DNA from: Sanderia malayensis
Taxonomy: Eukaryota; Cnidaria; Scyphozoa; Semaeostomeae; Pelagiidae
DNA: 64,000 nucleotides
NCBI GenBank assembly: GCA_013076295.1
Contig: RQOL01000772.1
Span: 4,679,087 to 4,743,086 of the forward strand
Reading direction: 5' to 3'
The position numbers were made by a program, and so were the translations under genes. The notes under the pieces are model-generated. The model was not told where the DNA came from. It searched no databases and saw only the letters and a list, made by a program, of their open reading frames with translations. Shown piece by piece: positions 20,401-31,800 of the stretch (positions are counted from its first letter, which is position 1; every line of letters begins with the position of its first letter).

Positions 20401-22030
20401 GTTTCTGTTGTCCCACAAGTGTCCTTTCAAACCGACCTACTTCAATGCTGCTGCTTTCTGTTTGTGGCAGATACTGGCGCAGTTTTAATAGAATTTCTTG
20501 CAATACCTTGACATTGTTTGTTGTATATTCACTGTTGTCTCGTCCACTGATTGAAAACTCAGCTCCAAATGATGCAGTTTGCCTATTACCTTGTAAAGTG
20601 ATGCTTATTTGAGTGCTGAACCCTCTTGAGTTTGTTGCAGTAAGCAGATATTGGAATTTTCTTGTAAATGATGTTGCAGGGAACTGATCTGATGTCAATA
20701 TACCGTACATGGTCTGTGTTTTCGCATCGAACTGCATCCACGAAGATCTAGATAGAACATTGCTTGTTGATGTGCGCAATTGAAGTGATAAGTCCCTAGT
20801 ATTGCCATCTATTGAGTCATGGAATAAATTTGATGGTATCTCGTATGTGAAATACTCGGCTGTTGTTACGGTCAGTTGCGGAATAGTCTTTCTTGCCTGT
20901 GGGGCATTAGAATACACCAGTGTTGAAGTGACGACGTGTATACTTGAAAACGCTGCGGTTGGTGTTATTGCGATGGCGCATTTACCAACTCTTGTTGCTT
21001 CAATGTCATATATTATGTATTGTGGCTTCAGGTTGGTTGTAAACTTTGAGTTTGGTTTGCCATCATCGGTCATAACCTTTCCAATCAACATTTTGATATT
21101 TTCTTCAGGGCATGTATCAGCCTGAAGGGTGCAGTTGGACCAACCAAAAGTTATTTTACTCGCTGAGACATTTCGCTCAAACGATAAGATGTTCACGCTA
21201 TCGAAGAAGGTGTCTTGGAAATATTTAACGATTTTTGTGGCAAGAAATACCTCTTCTTCTACGTCAGGCTTGAGCTGGTCAGAAAAACTGTTCACTGTCA
21301 ATTTGACTTTATAGAATATATTTGGAATTGAGGCTGGTATTCTAATTGATAGCGAGACATTCTCTGTCAATCCTCCCGAGTCTGTTGCAGCAAGTTTGTA
21401 ATGAATTAGATTATCAGTATCAGCCAATTCTGCATCACTTACTTTCAGATAACCGAATAGAATTTGCAACGAACTTTGTATTTGCACCCACGAAGCTTGG
21501 TCCACTTTTGAACCACTTCTATCGAGTAATGCCAGAGTTAGATTACTCAAGGCTCCATCTTCTTTGTCAATGAATAATTGTTTAGGTAAGTCATATGTGA
21601 AAAGCGAACAATAACTGGCGTTAAGGGTATCAATATTACCATTTATCTTTGGTGGAGTATTATTCAAGGTATTGCGTCGCTGTCTTCTGCGTTTATGCTC
21701 CTGAACAGAATTTGAATTTTGGAGAAATATTTCGTTTAATGCATCGATGAGTGAAACATTTACTGCTTTATTGAATGACGGAGATCTTGTTGGGGTGATT
21801 TGACGTGGCTTTGTGACATTATGTCTTCCTAATTTTATTTCAAATCCAGAATAATTCAGCTGTATTGTTCTGTTTGGATGTTTATCAGATATAACTGCAC
21901 CAGGGTATCCGTATGGATTTTGTGCAAATAGTGTAAGTAATGTAATTATTATCCATAATTGAGACGTTGTTTCTTTCTTGCAATTTGAATTCAGCCTCAA
22001 ATTCACCATAATGTTGAGAAGCTCCATCAA
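11426..22030 (-). CDS. Giant dystroglycan-like transmembrane protein, ten cadherin-like/SEA-like units
   Basis: A single uninterrupted frame of 3534 codons. The N-terminus has a hydrophobic stretch (LWIIITLLTLFA, residues about 24-36) that could be a signal peptide. Ten repeats follow, starting near residues 140, 385, 630, 875, 1140, 1430, 1755, 2020, 2290 and 2595. Each has a dystroglycan-type cadherin-like (CADG) domain with motifs such as YxIPxxLFxDxxDG and WxQxxxxxxxIYG. Each then has a domain like the dystroglycan SEA/maturation domain (for example VKWSNCSLPYTPC, then DGR..QSFRNAMAP and GPC). Ser/Thr-rich mucin-like linkers lie between units, most notably between units 6 and 7. A transmembrane helix (about 2826-2850) is followed by a Cys-rich, Lys-rich juxtamembrane stretch and a ~680-residue basic tail. 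That tail contains PPPPYSP (about 3090), a WW-domain ligand like dystroglycan's PPPY. Vertebrate dystroglycan is ~900 residues with far fewer such units. It probably acts as a matrix receptor, by inference. Units 7-9 are recent duplicates. Confidence 0.88.
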   Translation of the reverse strand: MMELLNIMVNLRLNSNCKKETTSQLWIIITLLTLFAQNPYGYPGAVISDKHPNRTIQLNYSGFEIKLGRHNVTKPRQITPTRSPSFNKAVNVSLIDALNEIFLQNSNSVQEHKRRRQRRNTLNNTPPKINGNIDTLNASYCSLFTYDLPKQLFIDKEDGALSNLTLALLDRSGSKVDQASWVQIQSSLQILFGYLKVSDAELADTDNLIHYKLAATDSGGLTENVSLSIRIPASIPNIFYKVKLTVNSFSDQLKPDVEEEVFLATKIVKYFQDTFFDSVNILSFERNVSASKITFGWSNCTLQADTCPEENIKMLIGKVMTDDGKPNSKFTTNLKPQYIIYDIEATRVGKCAIAITPTAAFSSIHVVTSTLVYSNAPQARKTIPQLTVTTAEYFTYEIPSNLFHDSIDGNTRDLSLQLRTSTSNVLSRSSWMQFDAKTQTMYGILTSDQFPATSFTRKFQYLLTATNSRGFSTQISITLQGNRQTASFGAEFSISGRDNSEYTTNNVKVLQEILLKLRQYLPQTESSSIEVGRFERTLVGQQKLFTLVYSNITSNCNALLQILPMLESQGHLVNPSLTIALAPSVVADRIDIVRLGACALISSRVMPSPTIGNLYPELKNRIPILNIQAGFYFYYQIPADTFYDTTDGDTSRLTLNLLHIDGKPLNQSSWIQLDSTNQHIYGLITASQQAIRPYQSFIFTLSAKNSLGYTTKQNIEVRSEYSANNIGVQVVLKGREYNTMQLNNVQLQSYIINQLKKYFRVTSNNTISVLLFIRQSTAGPLFEITWTDARLNSANCNLNLLRSLKSMILSTDGNIHTNLTIAMTSNTVLYEATVNYYGSCLQKASSVIVSPTPTINSPQYSNNIPIINATAGTFFKYQILRDAFIDSIDGDTRQLQLSLVNIDGTALGTASLVYFNITDQTISGLIQNFLVKGTIEKVFTYTLIATNSKEYKTSVPITVRAFEYNKVIGITVKTSMNVRYSTSTTDLRIMQYFINKISNYIQNSTINSFIIISYVRKTSPNHELRVTWTHDVIDGSSCDLTALEEFKSDLQYVNDQPNTAFVKAMSSEFGVLSVVTTKHGTCQTFVTLTTEISMVIQSSYKISKVSQVTQTKQFSSTVSIPVDNPPKVTSRMLPLFAYFCKLFSYTIPLDLFHDEEQGNTRKLKLRLEHTDGRIVDKSSWLQLSQSSQAIYGILKVDDYRQGGYKYHLTAIDNSGQTATTDFTITTPILPPQINHVIQIRFDRIFDKTIPDVNEQIIFLTKTLNYYNDGNENKVNIISYNTSTLNNQAIVKWSNCSLPYTPCTNTQLNVIINKMLTTDGRIVQSFRNAMAPYVIHSLSVERLGPCGHTASRTTAFVQSTITAGPTIVHQPCSHCSMSTDLTTAHASSPYYTSRGLRITPTPNVSRPNTPPRFMQIIPIVNASLCSSFSLQLQPDICYDNEDGFNGTSLSVTYENGTSLSKKSMLQYEKTSRIIYGVVKGTDLNFDQQIKEKYIVTCTDTSGLNTSQSLVFKRIRKMSNPTHSVTFQTYISSFDKPNVDILILWTKKMQNYYQMLTTSEMHFLYFTKVSDIQVIFAMQLCNRDMCNETETAELRNKTFSTIPLLNAAFVASMAPEFSIVSAVFSQPLINLSCSNTPFSSSSIKTSSSSSLSIHSSIIISETYNTMQPSMQHSSFSFSLLSSLLPTKQEYSTIQTGLLVSNIGTSSYKEYNLETSTKVAQITSSKNIAISSSIIPSLPNTPPLALKVLFIKLAYCNVFRYKIPSNIFIDKQDGDTLKLQLSLLDMHRREPDCNFSLRLNDTSKEINGIVLTADWKTERFMLLQARDSKGLTAVTNVTFSPITQQSNATVTVTFLFQSKLNCKRQILIVLHNKLSSYFPMENITFISIIPGHTMNIYNVTWTLCSAYDKPCNSSQIIEISKKLLKKAMPNDKLIEVLSPDMLLLNVSINNSTKCLPREEQYFSRASTTLLQKSSIISISQISPTISTIAPIEPTTSTIVPIKPSTPLPNTPPLTLKTLVIKLAYCNVFRYKIPSNIFIDKQDGDTLKLQLSLLDMHRREPDCNFSLTLNDTSKEIHGIVLTADWKTERFMLLQARDSKGLTAVTNVTFLPITQQSNATVTVTFWFQSKLNCKRQILIVLHNKLSSYFPMENTTFISIIPGHTMNTYNVTWTLCSAYDKPCSRTQISEISKKLLKKTMPNDKLIEVLLPDMLLLNVSINNSTKCLPREEQYFSRASTTLLQKSSIISISQISPTISTIAPIEPTTSAIVPIKPSTPLPNTPPLTLKTLVIKLAYCNVFRYKIPSNIFIDKQDCDTLKLQLSLLDMHRREPDCNFSLRLNDTSKEINGIVLTADWKTERFMLLQARDSKGLTAVTNVTFLQITQQSNATVTVTFSFQSKLNCKRQILIVLHNKLSSYFPMENITFISIIPDHTMNIYNVTWTLCSAYDRPCNRAQINEISNTLLTKTMPNDKLIEVLLPDMLLLNVSINNSTKCLPSEEQYFSRTSAALMQKSSITSILQINPTISTVAEIMSGINTTVFQEHIQYTTVLQEHTSTTFLHHQPTVSLTTTVVVTPSPVNICLKNTKPQLINSIKTFTVQISQPFAFNIPNDIAYDIEDGSLQNMRAELTGMQGRAVEYTWIYFDSKNKTIYISYLEADRNISNEEYQFQIIITDSCGASVYDIFKVRVFGQVPCCYFIQTSLNVSYSELSTNNMLQYQIYKRVENFLNETQNDIRIHLIQNMTMNQTSNSIMMFTNASLTNTSCHEEAIRKFSVRFLFENGTARQSFLATLAPFGITNAKGVYNQHCNASLAIIPPVIPIVPTPIGVRTFEDWLWYILPFIILAFLIAMCCLLYYWCLSCCELCCIGKKKKGFDPFSDLAAKAFKDDASSLTKQSAAVVPVAVAINPLKSTESSTDPPFEDLYAQIGPNDDMVPSLHKHKQPKSFIAPWMSQAKSSDDGRPLTAAAPRMNDDEPDLPLTAGVAAMPRDESPQPIKHDPLTSNAAPMFQRQPRLSTTSTFSMLSSDSAQPEEEPMTMTTAAMPESAIPAPMPVDEDPILAIQRPGTQAPPPPRLLTRKRSNDPALCLPSTPSVEPYDPPPPYSPLEKRSATSQITNQVQSMNDDLINRLHPTNQNEVSRQLANRHVASSSFDPRASRSSEGILRPVSLSTNLTEDPRAGHVIVRSRSPREGKINSRRRLVLVDETVPRVRLRKSTYEKPYKQPKILRLVERKPQFIRRRKSTSSQRPVYVYTDKQIRQSEPIHRHHNPSSTRRRHGSHKPQSRHVSENDYETESDTEVVTSSERISHGDDDDYNYDYDNGKSADHVTQKPVPIEVNGVFKAPENVLRKWFQESAFNSLVNGLSPKSSQRRSSKRKPSGRKQTKKRVYVDLGNEIPLEIRNSKRKIHARQDAAIRHIGVNIRDMQIKDGKAFMLYESDDPVIKSKSPTWELKRGYPYSKDPYEYVETALKTNPRAITISNNDADRHSNYSKLNHDFHDYQTTKGRFVSNKTNRRTAEILTKHSRRKELKKKRELALSDLEV
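14466..16830 (-). repeat. Three tandem 807 bp repeat units within the giant gene
   Basis: Shared landmarks recur with exact 807 bp spacing; TAAACATTTC, for example, starts at 14561, 15368 and 16175. The copies are nearly identical at the DNA level, including third codon positions, and encode 269-residue units 7-9 of the dystroglycan-like protein. Similarity stops abruptly near 16790-16830, where the sequence upstream of unit 7 diverges. The near-identity implies recent duplication or gene conversion. The period is a multiple of three, so the frame is preserved. Confidence 0.9.
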
Positions 22031-25308
<3,278 letters not shown>

Positions 25309-26118
25309 AGTACAAGTCAAATACAACTCAATTTATCAGATTGAGAGCAATCTCTATTAGAATATAATATCTTAGCTATGTAACATTTAATTCATTTCAA
25401 TTGTTCTTAATATTGTATATAGTTTGTAGTTGTAGTGACAGATTGTATCTGACATATATGAAGTGTAACACTTTTCTTTATTAGATTTAAAATTAGATGA
25501 TATTTTCAGCAAATTTAATTTTTGCACATATTAACTCTGTAATATTCTTATATTATGACTATCACTTGTATACTTGTATCAAATGTGGGGTATCATTAAA
25601 GTCTTGCAAAATGGCTCTCCTCTCTTTTTTCTTTGAAGTGATCATGATAATGATCATGTATACAACATTTGAAAAAATAAGGGTCTTTTTACTGTCATAT
25701 GCATAGGAGTATGGCTAATGACTTGTCAGCTGGACACAGGGGCATCGCCAGCCCGAAAAAACTGGGGTGGACAAAAATGAGGGGCCCTTCAGACTCTCGG
25801 AAAACATGAGAAACGCCCTTTTTAGCATTTTTGAACTATTTAGAAAATTTTGGAAAAGCAGTTTTGTCAAGCAGCATTTTTCGTAACAGTGGGCATCAAA
25901 GAGGAAAGCTGCACACCCAGATGTTCTGAGTGAATGAAGATCACCCCCCAAAGTTTTTTCAACGGATTTCAAGAAATTAGAAAATCGACCTCTGAGAAAA
26001 CTGGTCCACAGCCAAGAAGACAAGCGATTAAATCCCCGAGAAATGCAAAGAAAGGCTACTTGGCACTGTTAGTAGAAGAAAAGGAAAATGTCCTTTCTTT
26101 GATCGGTACAGAACTTCA

Positions 26119-26284
26119 AAATTGCTTTGAAAATCGGAAATATAGCGAAACATAATAAATACTAAAGCTTTTCGTCTGACACTCATCAGAGTAGTACGTC
26201 AGAAAGAGTGTCTGATGAGTGTCAGACGAAAAGCTTTAGTATTTATTATGTTTCGCTATGTTTCCGATTTTCAAAGCAATTTTA
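26119..26284. repeat. Long inverted repeat (foldback), ~72 bp arms, ~20 bp loop
   Basis: The left arm (about 26119-26190) is almost exactly the reverse complement of the right arm (about 26211-26284); shared blocks include TCTGATGAGTGTCAGACG and AAAGCTTTAGTATTTATTAT. The loop is about 20 bp. Such a structure could be a foldback MITE or an inverted duplication; if transcribed it would make a long hairpin RNA. No flanking duplication was identified. Confidence 0.85.
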
Positions 26285-26410
26285 AAATGTCTTTTGTTGG
26301 CTATGTGCTCAGATTCAGCTCTTCTGAGTTTTTTTCAAGTGCCCTGAACTTGCCCAATTATATTTTTATATCCCTAATAGTATATTGTAATTAAAAAGTT
26401 TAAATTTTAA

Positions 26411-27131
26411 AGGCCTGGTTACACTGTAGATAATAAATTAGATATTCCCCCAGACATACCACAAATAACCTGTCTGATAGATATCTTCGTGTGTAACATA
26501 ACGCAAGATATCTAAACTCCAATTAGCGGCAAGAAGCAAACTGTCAAATCGTGCTGTGAAATCTTGATGAATAAAATCAAAACTTTTTGATTTTATTCAT
26601 CAAGATTTTCCCAGCATGATGTGTCAAATCGCGAGACAAACAAACACCGACTGTCTCGCGTTGTATTCCTTGGCAATTTTGGAAGCGAAAAGCATTATAA
26701 ACAGTTTATAATTGATTCTGAACAATAAAATTGACGCACAGAGTAAATTCACAAACTAGGTCATTGAAAATGGAAGCTGATAATTCTTTTGACATGAATT
26801 TACTTTATTATAACATAAAATTTCCATCCTCGCGCATATTTTTGCATTGGGCAAAAATGCTGTACAACTTGAGGAATGGCACACCCCACATCCACAAAAA
26901 GTGACTGGAGAAATGTATGAAATGTATGATAAGATGTTTTCAATGTTCTTTTACGTAAATACCTCATGGTTTGTCACTTTTCTCGCTGGTTATAGTTGAG
27001 TCATGATGCTTTAACTGTATTATCTAAATTATTATCTAAATGGCGCGTATACACTATAAGATAATCGTTTCCGTTTTTGGCGTTTCTAAATTGGGAATAT
27101 CTAATTCATTATCTACAGTGTAACCAGGCCT
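26411..27131. mobile_element. 721 bp PIF/Harbinger-like MITE with TAA target-site duplication
   Basis: Terminal inverted repeats of about 39 bp (starting AGGCCTGGTTACACTG at 26411; complement ending at 27131) differ at about one position. TAA flanks both sides (26408-26410 and 27132-27134). A 3 bp TAA/TTA duplication is characteristic of PIF/Harbinger elements. Inside, a hairpin at about 26562-26609 has 22 bp arms. No transposase frame was seen. Confidence 0.85.
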
Positions 27132-28879
27132 TAATAAATGAAATGAAATGAAAAGATTTAAAAACATCAGTTGTGAGTTTTTTATGGGTATGGTGGTTGT
27201 CTACGGTATAAAATCCAAATACTCTGATCAGGGCCGCATTTACCCAGGGGCCCCCTAAGATTCTTAGATTTAGGGGGCCCTGAACAAAATGTGTATAGGC
27301 TATTATCCAGGGAATTAATGTGAACAAATAAAATTCTAGTAAAGAAACAGGCTACTCTTCCTAAAATAATGACTATTGACACAAATGTGAGAAAATATAG
27401 AAGTTTGTATATTATCTTTGTTTTAAGAAACACGAATTTTCATCATTTGCCTCCCTCACTAAAAATTTGTTAAAAAAGTCTCTGGTTTTTGTCACACCAA
27501 TGAATTTGGCAGCAAGATCGCCGAAATCGCAATCCTAGTTTGATTAACGACATGCAGAGTGTCTTTAAATCAACAACAACAACGATTTGGAAAGCCACGA
27601 GGCAAATTTTTGTGAAAACTGGGCACTAACCTCATACACGTGAGTTCTGTGGAAGCAACAGAATGAGTTGAAAAAGTTGTGACATGACATGACACACATT
27701 GTGTAACTGAAGCAAGGTCTTCAAAGGATTGCAAATCTTTTAAAAATTGCGAAAAATAAAATAACCAATCGTTATCAGAGCAGAGTCAAAATTCGCCAAG
27801 TTGGATGTTCTACTTTTGATAACCTAGGGTTGCAATTTTTGATCTTGTCGCTGCAGCAAGAGAACTTTCAAGGCCGTTGAATTTATCTAGCTGTGTGTGA
27901 CATTCTTCCTGGAGGTAGAATTAAGAGGTAGGTAAGTCATAAGTAGGTAAATTTTTGTTTTGACATTAATTCCTACTAGGAATTAATAATTTTAATAGAC
28001 AGTCGGGCCTCTGTGCTGTTTATGCAACAAAAACTCACGCCCCTTTACATCAAGCACATGGGCCTAAAATTATGCAATCGTTGTGGCGTGGGACCTACTT
28101 AATCGCCCTTTAATTACAATCTTTGAGATAAATTTTATTGATTTGATGTGAAATGTTACCGGAGGAAACAATTTATGATACCATACCGTGGGCTTTCGCA
28201 ATGAAATAAGAATATTTGTATTTCATTAAACCCACGTTTTACGTTGCTGCTAATGACACATGGTCAATCCTATTTTGGGACACGCGTTTGACCTTCGTAC
28301 TTTTTCTGGACAGCGTGACTGGGAATTTTCAACAACAGGATAATTTAATATAATAATGTAGATAATAAAGCACTAATATGGCATAATGAAATATTCAAGT
28401 ATTTCATTTTGCCATATTTAGTGAGCATTCAACAAACGGAGTGGCCTAATGATTTATAATAACCAGTGTCTGGCCAAGGCACTCATCTTACGATCTTGTC
28501 TTCCTTCACACGTAGAGCAAAGGAAAAGCCCGAAATATTGTTTAACTCAAGGTTCATTAATGTTTACTAAAACGTTGATTTTCATGAATAGCACCACATG
28601 TCTTGAGTCTGAGCGTGCGTGCGGTGAAATCACAAGCACCTTTTTACAGGGTTAATACTTAAATTTCTTTGTGCAACATCTGCGGTAGACAGTGACAGAC
28701 ACGGAGAAAATTTTCGTGTCAATCATAATTGAGTTAGAGTGCCATTAAAGGTACTTAAATCCTTCAAATTGTCCGAGAAGGCTGCCCTGTGCTATCTAAT
28801 TTGTCTATAATATTCTGAAATTCATATTATCATTTCTCAGCTTTCAGGAGAAAAAATCATCTGGAATATTTGGCATTGA

Positions 28880-31800
28880 ATGGCAAAGATGCCTGGCATT
28901 TTGGATCCTGAAGAACAGATGAAACACGCAGCTCAGAACATCGCAGATGCCCCACTGAAATGCAGTAAGAGTGATAATGCAATTGGTGCTGATGAAAGTG
29001 ATGCTAGTGTGACAAAGAATGGTACAGTAGAAGAAAAGGCAATTGAGGAGAAAGATGGTGAGAAGGAAGCTCCAGTCAAGGAATCTTCAAAAGAAAAGAT
29101 TCAATCTGCCGAGGGTAAGTTAATATTGAATTATGGTTCAAGGTTAAGATATAATTTAATTTAATTTGAACTTTCTCCTTAATACAATTCCTTATTGTTA
29201 TACGTCTACTGTTATTAATGAGTTCCCAGTAAAGTCTTGCTATAAGGACTTTGCTAATCTTTTAAGAGTAATACAGATTAGCATTATATAAAGGTTAATG
29301 CATTCTTAAGTATGGCTATTACTTTTCATATATAGAGGTATTAAGACTGTTTACAGAGTATGGTTATCTTGCATGCGAGGAACCTTGTCTGCGATTAGTG
29401 ATTTCTTATATTCTTATTACAGATGTTCCTTTGAAAATCTTCACAATTAAGCTGCTTATTCCTGGTGCCCCTGAGCCTTCTGTTCTGCAGGTATGCTCTT
29501 TGTTACTATTGGATCTCCTTTTTTTGATAACATATTCATTGCCTATCAATGGTTGGAGCTTTTCAAAAGTGTTTTTCATCTGCAAGCAATTGCTAAAAAG
29601 ATTCAATTTTGTCACTTTTAGATATCAAATCATGACACTGTTCAAGAAATCCGTCAGGTTGTTCTTGACAGGCCAGAAAGTTGCTTCAGAACTTGCTTTA
29701 GTTTGCATTTCAATGGTAACAGACTTGATGACTTTGTTGAGCTTCATACCATTGAAGACATCGGTGAAGACTCTATTGTCAAGGTTGTTGATGGTAAGTA
29801 AGCATTTGGATGTAATTCCCTTTACATGTTACTAACAGGCTTATACATGCAAATACATTTACTAGGTGTACTAATGTTTTTGCAGAGCCTTACAGTGTAA
29901 GAGAAGCCAGAATTCATATCAGACGTTTGAGAGATTTGCTAAGCACATCGTTATACCAGAGTAGCTTCACAGCCACTGATAATTTGTCCTTGTCACTCTA
30001 TTCAACTATTGCTGGCCTGGATCCAGAAGGTATACTACTATTATCATAAATTGTGGTTATTTACTAGACCACCCCTTCTATAAACTAATTATTATTTTCA
30101 TGCTTGGGCTAATTCAATGGAAATATTTTTAATTACTTTAATTACTTTTGAAGAGGAGATTTTGAAAGGCAACAAAGACTCTAACATACCAACCGAAGAA
30201 TGCAAGCCACCAAGCTTTTCATTTCTGGACCAAGGAACCTGCCCTTTGATAGAGCCAATGATTCCCGATTGTACGGATCCAAAAGTAAGCTGTTTTGCAT
30301 TATTAGAAACTGTTCTTTTTTAGTCATTTGTGAAAAGACTGATAAAGCTTTTGTGTTGCCTTTAGACCTTGCAATGTATCAAAGAATTGAAATTTTCAAG
30401 CTGGAACCCACCCCCAGGACCCAGAAAACTTGCAGGTTTGTTAACTTATTTATTATTGTTGTTTATTGTGAATTTCATTGTTTAAATGTGTCCTTGAAAC
30501 TATTGTAAATTTTGGAAGCTATATTAAACTGTGTGATGAACATTGCAATTATGTAGGTCATAAATATCAACCTTTGTCATTATGTTTTATTAGGTGAGCT
30601 GTTATACCTGGATGTTGTGACGCTAGAAGAGAACAAGTACTGCATTACGTCATCTTCAAATGGATTCTATGTTAACAGGTGTGTGTTTAATTTTGTCAAA
30701 TGTGCCTGTGTTATTCTGTAGTATTCATTGTGTGTTTATATTACTCACTGGAAAAACACTTTGTTTGTGTTTCTGGGTGTACTGAGCTGGTATATCAATG
30801 AGTTTGCATAAGGAAGCATTTTTAGAGCAATTTATCTGCAAATTAGCTGGTGTTGACCATAGATGATACTACTTTGCTTGAAGTTGCTATCTGTTGTTAT
30901 GCTGCTGTTAGTTAGTTGATCTCAGTCTTTTATAGAAATAGTTCTTATAGAAATAGTTTTTATAGAAAAAGTTCTTTTATAGGTCTAGTGATGCTGCCTT
31001 TGATCCTAAACCACACAGTGAGCCATGCAGAGGTCAGACTTTGGTTGGGTTGCTTTCACAGGTTTGTTCGTTTCCAAGCTTCTAATGTCTTCTTTTAATA
31101 GCCCTTGTAATGCTCCATTTCTACACATGTGCATTATGACAGTGTGTGTTGACTACTTAATCGTTGGTACACATAATTGAAATATGATGCTAGATGAAGA
31201 ATCAATTGATAACTGCTTCAGCAATTTGTATGTGTTGTTGGAGTTTTAAGCTTTGATAACAGTCAAATCATCCCTCAAATCTTTTCAATTTTTAATGATA
31301 TTACTGTTCATATGTTTATTCATGTTGTATTCTATGTTTTTATACAGTTGAGTCCATTGTTCAAGAAGAACTTTGCTGCTCTCCAAAGACAAAGGTTTGA
31401 CTGGTTACTGCAATATGCCATTTTCTAAAAAATCTAAGCATGTAAAATTATACGGGCGATTTGACTACAGATATAATCGTTATTTTTTATTGTTTCAGCA
31501 TAAAAAAGCACCCTCTTGAAGTTGTACCATCTCCTTACCAAGGCATGCACTTCTTTGTATAACTTAAATTTCATGCAACACATCATATTAGCTTTAAGAT
31601 TTCTTTATGCATACACTGATATATACTTTGCAGTACAGTCTAGTTTATTAAACTAAATTGTGTTTATTTGTAGTTTATCCATGGCTGACACCGATGTTTG
31701 AACATACTGCTGATCCATTCAGAGCAGAAGATGGTAAACTGTTTTTGCTTTTACCTTTACCTGCCTTTTATGTACGGTTTTTCATTTGAAGTTTGTGTAT

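Larger units (their letters stand above)
25309..28879. other. Transposon-rich intergenic region
   Basis: This gap between SMIM14 and CLUH holds a solitary hAT-like terminus (CAGGGGCATCGCCAGCC at 25737) and a long foldback (26119-26284). It also holds a Harbinger-like MITE (26411-27131) and another lone hAT-like terminus (CAGGGCCGCATTTACC near 27229). No matching opposite ends were found for the two lone termini, so those copies are truncated or eroded. A short imperfect hairpin lies at about 28376-28417. No exon was recognised. Confidence 0.55.

Noticed and set aside
25737..26023. Possible complete hAT element starting CAGGGGCATCGCC
   Set aside because: No complementary right end or 8 bp duplication was found; kept only as a solitary terminus in the gap note.
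28376..28417. Short hairpin resembling a pre-miRNA
   Set aside because: Arms are only about 18 bp with mismatches and very AT-rich; such hairpins are common by chance in this composition.
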